In this document: positions 22,391 through 64,000 of the stretch, piece after piece | How positions within the stretch are numbered: position 1 is the stretch's first letter | Layout of the letters: each line of letters starts with the position of its first letter | NCBI RefSeq assembly: GCF_028389875.1 | Contig: NC_084702.1 | Location: 67,739,582 to 67,803,581, forward strand | DNA: 64,000 bases | Source: Rhea pennata | Lineage: Eukaryota > Chordata > Aves > Rheiformes > Rheidae | Reading direction: 5' to 3' | Notes under the pieces: model-generated | What the model was told of the DNA's origin: nothing | The model's input: only the letters and a program-made list of their open reading frames with translations | Databases searched by the model: none | Program-made: the position numbers and the translations under genes

Positions 22391-24200
22391 ATGTTTGGAT
22401 ATTCCTTGCACGTTTGTTTTTAAGCAAGCGTTAAATGTTACTCGTGCTCCAGTATAAACTGAGTTATTTTAACTTTGCGCCAAAGCAACCACAGGATCTG
22501 GCATGCAAAGCCTTGGCTTCTGGATCTGCAGAGCTGGTAGCAACTTGAATAATCTCTGAACAGCTGCTCCTTAGCGCATCCTTTCATAGCACATACGTGA
22601 TTCATTGGAGCCCATCTGGTTGAAGAAGGTCAGTCGTTCCAGGATCCTGTTGAGCATGGTGCTGGGGTTTTGCAATTTGGGTTCCCTGCAAGCTTGGGCT
22701 GAAGCTCTCTGCAATGCGTGGAGGAGACTTGCTGTTATGTAGCTAATTTTCAGCAGTAGCTGAGAGCTGTGCTACCAGAAGCGTGAGGTGCATCTCTTGC
22801 TGCTCCACAGACGAGTGCTGTCTCTTTGCTCTCTTGCAGGAAGCTCAGGTGTGGCAAATAGCCCAACTGCTGCTACTTATCTGGTATACGATGTGCTTGC
22901 TGATTGCATAATACTTCTCCTCACTTCTGTGAAGATTTACCCTGAGGGTCCTTTTTTCTTTCCTAACCCAGTGCAAAAACTGGTTGCTGCTGATACCCTA
23001 TCCTGCTTCATTTCCAAAACATGGCTGCTGTAGATGAAGCACCCTAAGCCAGTTGTGAACTGGAAATTTAATTTGGAACGTGTGCCACGGTCGGACCTCA
23101 TTTTATGAGGTACCTGGAAACCGTCAATACAGGCATTTTTACAAAGTAATTGAGACAGTCACAGAGCTGGGAGAAGTCTTGAGTTTTACATAGCGTTATA
23201 TCCTTTCAAAGAAAATAAGTTGTATTATAAAAATATTGTGAATTTTAAGGCAGGATAGTGAAAGATCATTCAGAACGACCCAGTTTTTCACGAAGAAGAT
23301 GAGGGTGGTGAGAGGCAGTTACCCAGAAGGTGTCTTTATATTCTGCTTAACTTTATTTTCTCTAATTTATCAATGCTATTTGCTTCTAACATGTCACGGG
23401 CTGTAACATTAAGATCTAACATTTATTACTGCAAAGAGTTATTCTCGATATGTAAATAAAGGATATAGAATTTCTATGTATGAAGCATTAGTGCTTTAAA
23501 ACCTTTATTTAGGTAAGAAACTGAGAAGTTGAAATGAAAGCAGCCTAAATATGGTGATTTCAGTTTTAAATTCTGCTTTGTTAACATCAAGATTAAAAGC
23601 CATAGTGTGGAAAAATGGAAGCAAGAGAAATTGTAAAGGAACTTCTGCCTCTCTGGTGTCTTCCTAAGAAAACTGATGAAAATTCTAAGGTGTCCCCAGA
23701 AAGCAACCATGTAAGCCACCACTATCATCCCTACCAAATACGTAAGAAGGCTGAAAAGCTGTTCGTTTGTGAATCACCCTGAATTTTGTGTGCCCTTGAC
23801 CCATGGTCCCATTTCTTCCCACCCGCTTCCCTTAGGTCAGCTTCTGCCCTGCACAGCGATTTGGGGCAGTTCTCTTTCATACTTCTGATGACTCACGGTA
23901 ACATGCAGGGCTGGAAAACGTGACCTGTGAGGAAGGCATTGAAAGAATTAATGTTGCTTCTTCTTAGAAAGGGAGACTGAGGAACGCTTAAAAAAAAAAA
24001 AAAAAAAAAGGAAAGAAAAGAAAAAAGAAAGAAATAAAGAAAGGGGGACGGAGGAAAAAGCCCCCTTTGTCATGTGCACAATGAACAAAGAATAATGGTT
24101 CTACAGTAAAACAAAGAAAGTTCAAGGGATGTAAGGACAATTAGGCCATAACGTTCCCAGGCAATCTCTGAGACAAGGGATTTTTAAGCAAAGGTTGGTC
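22391..24200. other. Intergenic DNA after LIFR
   Basis: No gene is recognised. It contains another AATAAA (23455-23460) that overlaps a TGTAAATA, and a long purine-rich tract at about 23990-24060. Confidence 0.65.
23990..24060. repeat. Poly-purine (A/AG) tract
   Basis: An A run of about 19 bases is followed by AAAG and GAAA units and a G-rich end, giving almost pure purine over about 70 bp. Confidence 0.85.
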
Positions 24201-25760
24201 AAACGTTTGTTGGCAGTGACACAGGTAGAGCTGAGCTCGCCCATGGGTGGGAGAAGGCGCTGACGGAGGCTGCGCTCGGCGCCGGCCGCAGCAGCTGCCG
24301 TGGCCGTGAGCGGGAGGGAAGCAGCAGAGCTGAAGGTCGGCGTTGCGGTCACGTGGATACGATCGGCAATGCTGTCCCGGTGCAGCCCGCACCGCCGGCT
24401 CTTCTGCGGATGCACCGCAGCCCTGCTGCCGGCTCGGTGCTGGCTGGGACTCCAGGGGCTGCTTTTGCGTGCTTGGTTGTAGGGGCTAAAAATTACTTTT
24501 CCCTGCTCTTTCCAGACCTAGATATTTGCTTTTCCTTGTTCAGCAGCTTTGGAGGCTAAAGCCCATGACGGTGGTCTGAGATAGGAGATGCACATGGGCA
24601 CCTTGCCCAAAGCCTGCTGGGTTTTCCTGGGGTGCAGATCCCAGGGAAGCACCTGCTTGGGGTTCAGCCCACTGCCTCATGAACCGGGGATCACTAGATG
24701 CTCTCAGCTTCTAGGAGCTATTTCATTGCCTTGTCTACTGCCCCACCTCATTCCCTTCCCATATCCCCTAGATAAAAGTCTCCTGGAAAATAATAATAAT
24801 AATAAATGGAGGTGAGCATTTAATTCTTTCTGCATGCAAATCGGTGTTAGGTGGCCGTGCTGCGGGCAGCCCTCACCCCTGCCAGGCAGCTCCTGGCTGC
24901 TCACCGCCGCCGCAGCAAGCTGGGGAGGCTGAGGTCTGTCCCCAGCCCACGAGTAGGAAGCAGCGGCAGCAGCTCCCGCTGGCCGCTGCCTTTCCGAGGG
25001 CGGCCGCTGGTGCTGAGTGCCACGGAAAAGCCTGGCCTCTGCGGAGCTGCACCGGCCAGGGGTGGGGGGCAGCACGGGGCGGTTTGTCAGTCACTCCGGA
25101 TGGTGCAGGCGGCTCGGTATTTAGAAATATGATGACTCAAACCGTAGGAAAAACAGCGAGCGGGAGGGCTGTGCCCTGTGCAGCAGGCAATGCCCTGACT
25201 CATAAAATCAAGGCAAGATCTCACTTTCGGGGGGAGGGGGGCACTGAGCCCTCCCCTTCCCCGCTCCAAGAAATGAAGTGCTGATGGAAAGAAGCTTCTG
25301 CCTGACCATACGTGGCTGCCGCTCTCCCTGAAAAAATGTGGCTGTGTTTTATTTGCAGCCCTGTGACGTGAGGTTTGCCCCCTGAAGGACCATCTCTCAG
25401 GCTGTCTCCTAGCTCCAGCCAGCCAGTGGGTACCGCCGCGGAGCGGGCAGCACGCTGGGGCAGCGCTATTGCCATCCGGCTTCTTTAACAAGAGCATGAG
25501 AATGTTTTCTGCAGAGCGAACCCCGGCTGATCACATACCCCCTCTAACAGGCATCTGTGGCTGCCCGGTGCCGAGATGGGTGGCCCCATCCCCCCTGTCC
25601 TCCCCCCTGCCTGCCCCACAGCCTTCCCGGGGCCGAGCCGGGGGCCAGGGGTGGGAAAGGGCTGCTGGCATCCAGGCACTGCACTGCAGCAACAGTCTGC
25701 CCACCATAAGGAGCATCTTCAGGCTTTTGCTTTGCCTTGTCAACTTTTTGCTCTGCCTTA
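24201..25760. other. GC- and CpG-rich intergenic segment
   Basis: Sequence at about 24225-24430 and 24850-25130 is rich in CpG, with GGCGCCGGCCGC-type and GGCGGCCGC motifs. Several overlapping open frames of 60-146 codons occur on both strands, as expected from few AT-rich stops. None resembles a known protein. It may be an orphan CpG island or simply GC-rich intergenic DNA. Confidence 0.5.
24786..24806. repeat. (AAT)n microsatellite
   Basis: A short run of AAT triplets between the two CpG-rich blocks. Confidence 0.85.
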
Positions 25761-28700
25761 TTTTGCTTTAGGATGACCTGACTAGAAGCTGATAGCGGAG
25801 TGCCAAAGGGCTCATCCCCAGGGAGTAACTCAGTGATAGCTCCCACTGATGTACAATGTGGCTTCGGCAGGGCAAGAGGAGGTTGTAGATGTTCCCAAAG
25901 AAACGAGCTCTGCACAGCTCCCAGCACTCACTAGCTTTTGCTCTCTCTCAAGCCCTTTTCACCTCCTCCGGGCCAAAATCCCGCAGGTGAGGCTGCTCTA
26001 CTGCAGCCCGTGCTGCTTCCCAGCTGGAGCCAAGGGGAAGGTGTTCAACCTCAGACGCTCTTTTAGAGCAAAGGTGGAAAAGCAGGCAAACGATAAGACC
26101 TGAGATTTGTTTTGCGGCAAAGAGGTAGGAGGACCTAGGACTTTTGGGTTCATTTTCACGGCCATTTTCTAGCCGTTTGTGTTTTTCTCACTGCCTTCCT
26201 ACCTGCTCAGAAACACACTGGAAAAAAACTCATCTCCTCACTTTTACCAGTTTTGGTAGGAAATTGCTAGTAACATCAGAGAACAAACATTTGCAAATTT
26301 GCAGTTGCTGCCTTTCTTTTTCCCTCCCCTGCCCCCCCAAGCCCTCACTGGGGGAAGCAGCTGGATGCCTCAGCAGCCCGTCGCCAGACCCCTTCCCAAC
26401 ACCGCTGCAGAAAGCAACCAGACCCCGGGTTTCTGGGCTACCAATGCCAACTTTAGGTTAACTGCATTTTTTTTTCCTTCTTCTCTTCCCAACCTGCCAG
26501 CTCGTGTGGGACTATAGTAGCGTGTCTGGACTCATAAGAGCAGGCCCTGGCCCTGCTGTCCCACATATACCAACCTGTGGAGCACAGACTCTGACCTCAA
26601 AGTAGGAGCCAATATTCACAAGTCCAGTAACAGGGCTGCAAACCAGAACCGGGGTCCTCAGGAACTACTGTACTCTCAGGAAAGCTCAGGAAATCACACA
26701 ACAGATGCCCCAAATTCAGAAGTCTGGCTTTTCTTTTTCCTTTATTTCAAACTCCAGTGCTGCCAAGGGACACAGCAAAATGATGCTGTGTATTTTCCAG
26801 AGCTGGTGAAGCCTGTTGCTGTAACCACAAGGGCTGCTCTTTTTACCTTCAAGCAAGAAAAGACTGCTCGTCCCGAGCACCGGCCCTGGTGAATCATTAG
26901 TTACTGGCTGTGGCCTAGGGGAAAGCGGGTCGCACTGCACAGCCTGCTCGTGCTAAAGAAACCAGCCTTCCTCCCCCGATGCCTTCCTCCAGCGAGAGCA
27001 GGGGGCCTGGCCGCAGGGCGCGAGCTCCTCTCTCGCCCGTCTCGCAGCAGTGCCGGGGTTGTGCCAACAAGCACCGTGACAGCAGCTTCAGCTTTTCAGC
27101 TCAGGTCATCGGAAGTGCTTGAGACCATCTTTGAAAGGATTCTTCTCTGCTTAAGGACTCAAAACCCACAGCGTCGCTGCAACCCTCCCTCCCTCCACCG
27201 CCTCGCCTTCCAGCTGTGTTATTTGTGCTTGATTTGGGAAGCTGCAGGGGCGGCGAGGCCAGCGCAGAATTCCCTCGTGGTGATACAATTGGAAACAGGC
27301 ATTTTTGGAGCTGCGGCTTGTTTCCTTTCCTTTTCCACAGTAACAACAGAGGTATTTCCTACCCGACCTCCCCCTATTTCCAAGAGCAACTTTCGTTCTA
27401 AAGAAGCATCGCCTTGTACCAAAGTGTCTGTTATTATGCAGTAAATACTCTTAAAATAGAGACCTCTCCTGCCAGATGTTTGCGTTGGAACTGACCTCCA
27501 AATTCAGTGAAAGAAATGAAAGGGTACTTTAAACAACCAGACGGAAAAAGAAAAGGCATTTGTGACAAATAATGAGTTATGCTGCTTCTGGAACAACGTT
27601 GTCACTCTTTATCAGTAGTGTGGCAGGTCTGAAGGACCAGTTACAGTGGGCCAGCAGATCTTGCTATGCTGTGTCAGGTCCACACTGGTGGCTACTGTTT
27701 AGGAAAAATCCCAGAGCATATAAAACGTGGCTCTTTCCTCTCCAACAGCCAACAGCTGAGAGACAACCTGCGCAGAGGCTGCATCTCCACTGCCTCTGGC
27801 AGGTCTACGGCAGTTGGCAGCCAGCAATAGCTTCAGCCTCCACAAATCCTGTTCTTAGCCCTTTCTAACCATTTGCACTTTTCCCCTGTACATCCTAGAC
27901 CATCAAATCCCATTTACATTCTTCATTTCAGCACTGCTGCCTGAGCACTCACTTTGCTGATGCCTAGCTCATGCAGGGTCAGGGTTTTCCCTACAGTCCA
28001 CAGGGTTCTTCATGGGTCTCCCCTCCCGCCCCAGCTAAACACAACTTAGCTTCTCCTTGAATAAAGCCCTACCTCCTTGTCTCCAGGTCCTCTGTCTCTC
28101 GCCTATTTCTTCTAAAGATGTTTTTCTGAGGTGTGATTTGGACAGGGGATGGCGTACAGCCACATATGCTGCTATATGCTGGCATCATGATACATTTTTA
28201 GTTTTCTTTTTCTCTCGTCCTCTAGTAAGTCCCAATATTTGTTTTTGTCCATGGTGACACGGCTACAATGAGTTCACGATCTTCCACCTGAGTAACTAGA
28301 GTTTCTCTTTCAACATGCAAAAAACAGGCTGGGTTCTTCTTGAGAATTATTTTGCCTGTGCTAGTATCAAGTAGCACCTATTATTTTTCCCCTTGATCCT
28401 GCAGCTGCTCACAATTGCACTTAACAACAGTTAAGTGTTTTGATTCCAAGGGAACAGGGAGCATTCCCGGCCCAGTATCAAGGCAGCAGCAATCTCCGTA
28501 CGCACACAGCCTTTGCCATGCCAGTTCGTTTTAACTTTTTGCAGAATGTAGATGAAGCTTGTCTGACACCAGCAGGTAACACCACCACGTCAGGGCTGCA
28601 GTGAGGCCCCACTTCTCTCCGAGCCGGTGCGAGTGGCTGCAGCAGAGCCCTGTTTGTTAGCCACAGAGAGGTCTGTGGGTCACACAGCCGGCGCCGTCTG

Positions 28701-28979
28701 TGTCATCCCCCCCCCCCCCCCGTACAACTTCAACTAAAGAGTTAACAGAAATAAGATCTCCAAATGCTGAAATTCTGGACCATTTCCTTACTGTCTCGAC
28801 AGCACTCTGTTTGACTGCTTAAATTACAGTTTGACAACCAAGAGTGCATAAGTGTTGGTTCGATGTCTAGAAAATATATTATTTTAGGAGAATTGTGACC
28901 TACCAAGGTCTCTTGCACATCCCTTTTCTGATTTTTGAGCATAAAAAACAGTGATTTGAAATAGCACACTAGCAAGGGT
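25761..28979. other. Intergenic DNA between the two gene 3' ends
   Basis: No exon, RNA gene or transposon is recognised. Open frames of up to 164 codons (for example 26950-27444, plus) show no domain or family motif. A 15-base C run is at 28707-28721. Confidence 0.6.
28707..28721. repeat. Poly(C) run, 15 bp
   Basis: Uninterrupted C homopolymer about 280 bp beyond the inferred EGFLAM 3' end. Confidence 0.9.
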
Positions 28980-29897
28980 TTGCTCTTTTCTTCCTAATCT
29001 TTAATCTGTTTAAGCCAGGAAAGCTTCATAATGTACAATTTTAAACTGTCAAAATTTACAAAACAAAAAGTCAAATTTAAAACTGGTTATAATTCACAAA
29101 TATCTCCACCAAAACTGTATAATACAGACATTAAGCCTCCCATATAACAAATTTAAACCACAGTTTGCTTTGCTATTTTTAGGAAAGTGTGCAAAGAGCT
29201 AATTGTACAGTACACCTAAATGTTAAAAGTTATACCATGTAAGCAGGTCCGCTGCTGCTATAAAAAATATACAAGTATAAAATTACTTCTACAAAATTGG
29301 TTCATTGATCTTGTTGCTTGTAATAAAAAAGTAGACTTTAAGAACTTTTCTCCTCAACAAACAACAGTATTCTGAAACCAGTCACTGCAGGTATTATTTA
29401 CACAGGGTGAAACATAATTTAGCTAATTTAGAGAGTGGTAGAAGAACCACTCATTCCAGTACATGTATTGGACTGCATAGATACAGTGCCTGATAACATA
29501 TTTGTAGAACAATACCGTCATTGTATCATTCTAGATTGGAATGGATGCAGGTGCTTCAAGACCATTCTCTCTGGTATCAAAAGAAATAATCTATGGACCA
29601 CAGCACAGTCATTAAACTACTCGTTACATCACACAGTTCTTTGCCATTTGCACCGATGTACAATCTTTAGTGTTCACTAGACATTTAATGGGTAAAAGGG
29701 ACGGTTCCTACACAAAATATTCAGTTTTGTTTGCTTTGGTCAGCAGAGGAAAGCAGAGGGAAAACATTCTTTCTGAGGGTTTCCCTTCAGCTCCGACGAC
29801 GAGCGCAGACTGGCCGTGGAGGACTGCGGTGGCCAGCGTGGGTTCAGCCACACACGCAAGCGCACAACGGGCTCTCCGCGTCGCGGTTCCTCTCTTG
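28980..29897 (-). other. EGFLAM: EGFLAM 3' untranslated region (probable extent)
   Basis: About 900 bp downstream of the stop, AT-rich and without a recognisable exon, repeat or gene. Its lower boundary is inferred from the ATTAAA. Confidence 0.5.
29000..29005 (-). terminator. EGFLAM: Probable EGFLAM poly(A) signal (ATTAAA)
   Basis: ATTAAA on the minus strand, about 0.9 kb after the EGFLAM stop. I found no AATAAA on that strand between the stop and this point. ATTAAA is the commonest variant signal. Confidence 0.4.
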
Positions 29898-62371
<32,474 letters not shown>

Positions 62372-64000
62372 CTGTAAAGACACAACTGGCATATTCAGTT
62401 CATAGATTTTTTTCTCTTTACACACAGTTCAAAGCTTACCTCCTCGTAACGTAGGATACTAAAATCAGAAATGGTGTCAGTATTCATTTTTGTACAGCAG
62501 ATGCATCAGGTTTTATATGGGAAACAGGCTGTATAATTAACACCCAAACAGTTTAAAACAAACTAAGTAAAGATTTTCATTTAGTCATTTAAAGTGGTTC
62601 CTTAATAAATTCAGGAAAAGCTCAATTTTGCATCCTGACTTTTATCTATCATTCTTTCAGGAAAATGGCTCTGGACTTTTTCCAGACACTTTTTAAGAAC
62701 TCTGTTGTTTTTAGTACACATTTCTTCCTTGTATAAGAACACAGTCCCCTATCTGCCCTAGTGGTGACTGAATAGTTTGCCTGAACTATTAAGAGCGTGA
62801 GTGTATGCGGAATGGCAAAAGAAATGATCTAGGTAGGGATTCTCTGGCACATCCTGCTTAGGACTTCACCTGCTTCCACTGACTCCAGCACTTTTGAAAA
62901 TAATATTTCCAGTGCATTTCTAGATTTTTTTTAATGTAATTTAGCAGCTAGAAAAAAGGAATAAGGACAAATCTGACCTGATAAGCTACCTATCCATGCA
63001 AAACCGAAAAGCGCTGCAACGCACTCTGGGCTGAGAACTGCCATGAGACACTAAGTTGATCAGTGCAAGAAAATGTCTATGTTTTTCTGTACTTTACACA
63101 GCAAATTTCTGCTTCAAGTATGGGTTATGCTTTTTAGCTAATAAAATTTATCAGAAACAATCACTTATGAGGAAACGCAATCGGAGTAACTGCATCACAA
63201 CTGCTTCTTGTCATTTTGGTAAGGTTTAGAATATAGTGGATTTGGTAACCAGTGAAATGAAGCACTTGATTGATTTGCCTTTTCATAAAATATTCTGTGG
63301 CCATTTAAAAATAGCACAGGTAGCCTTGGCTTTACAGAGTCTCTCTGCAGGCCAGTTGTGTGTTTGCTTATTTTAGCAACTATAAGCTACCCATATTTTA
63401 TTGCTAGCTGGCAAATCTTTCATATCGCACCAAGGAGAGATGCGAAGTCGAGGCAGGTGAAGGATGACGGCTGAGCACTGCAGAAGGGAGACCTGTCAGC
63501 CCCGAAAGCGTCACCTCACCACTCGATGGTCATGAGACCTTCACCGCCGCCGCTGAGCAAACTGACGGAGCCAGTGAAAGTCAACGGAGCTTGGCAGACT
63601 CTCGGATGGAGCAGCGTGGGCACAACGTTATTGTGCTGTTTGAACCAGTCTAATTCGGGTTAGCCATCTCCCACCTCAGTGCAGAAAAAGGGAAAAGTAT
63701 CCTATTGGCCTGAAGTCAGACAGAAAAGCACTGGTCTAAATCTGTTTGTACTCTCACTCTCCCGCTACCTTGACTGCAACCCAGAAACCCTGAGAGACAA
63801 TTATAAAATCAAACATATGTGCACCAGATACGAATGTGTGCCCTGGCTGGCTAATCGGCCGCACACATTACACTCCGTGGGAGTTGCATATCAATCGATT
63901 TTACATGTTACACCAGCACACAGAAAAATCAGAGGCCTATTAGTAGCTATAATGAGGCATACACATGCCCAAACAAAACAGCATGTTAGTCGAAGAGGGA
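62372..64000 (-). other. EGFLAM: EGFLAM intron, continues beyond the window
   Basis: No further EGFLAM exon is recognised up to the window end, so the fibronectin III exons lie outside. No clear repeat is seen. Confidence 0.7.

Noticed and set aside
24704..25927. Overlapping open frames on both strands in the CpG-rich block
   Set aside because: Stop codons are rare in GC-rich DNA, and frames overlap on both strands without any shared protein signature.
26950..27444. Plus-strand open frame of 164 codons in the intergenic gap
   Set aside because: Composition follows local GC content and overlaps other open frames on both strands. No recognisable protein family.
62440..62458. Possible 19-nt EGFLAM microexon with TTTTAG acceptor and GTAAGC donor
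   Set aside because: The next exon needs incoming phase 1. The preceding known exon in mammals, as I recall it, already ends in phase 1, so inserting 19 nt would shift the frame to a stop. The intron left would be only 68 bp. At best it is a poison exon.

Overview
The window is vertebrate nuclear DNA, almost certainly from a bird. It carries parts of two intron-rich genes that I recognise by protein sequence. They are arranged tail to tail, as I recall they are on human 5p13; that region corresponds to the Z chromosome in chicken. Decayed CR1 LINE fragments, low repeat density and compact introns also point to a bird, but the species cannot be named from sequence alone.

Plus strand, about 1-22,390: the 3' two-thirds of LIFR, the leukemia inhibitory factor receptor. 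Twelve coding exons (443-15,320) encode 727 residues. They run from the second half of the N-terminal module of the membrane-proximal cytokine-binding unit, through the WSxWS module, three fibronectin III modules and the membrane segment, to the full cytoplasmic tail with box 1 and three YxxQ motifs. A long 3' UTR, inferred as about 7 kb, appears to end at an AATAAA at 22,364. The 5' exons lie outside the window.

Middle, about 22,390-28,980: intergenic DNA between the two convergent 3' ends. It has a GC- and CpG-rich stretch (about 24.2-25.7 kb), simple repeats and no gene I can support.

Minus strand, about 64,000-28,980: the 3' three-quarters of EGFLAM (pikachurin). Sixteen constitutive exons and one 24-nt microexon (62,371 down to 29,898) encode 787 residues: an acidic and Thr-rich linker, EGF1-LamG1-EGF2-LamG2-EGF3-LamG3 and the stop codon. 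The signal peptide and fibronectin III exons lie beyond 64,000.

The two genes are neighbours but do not work together in any known pathway. LIFR is a signalling receptor for LIF-family cytokines, acting with gp130 through JAK/STAT3. Pikachurin is a secreted matrix protein that binds dystroglycan at photoreceptor synapses. Introns hold old CR1 fragments, two MIR-like SINE remnants, a palindromic MITE-like element and microsatellites. I found no CRISPR, operon, mobile-element system or novel multi-gene system. The most interesting items are fine-scale: the EGFLAM microexon, a long pyrimidine repeat beside a splice acceptor, a CpG-dense last intron, a probable tyrosine-sulfation site and 3' UTR structure in LIFR.
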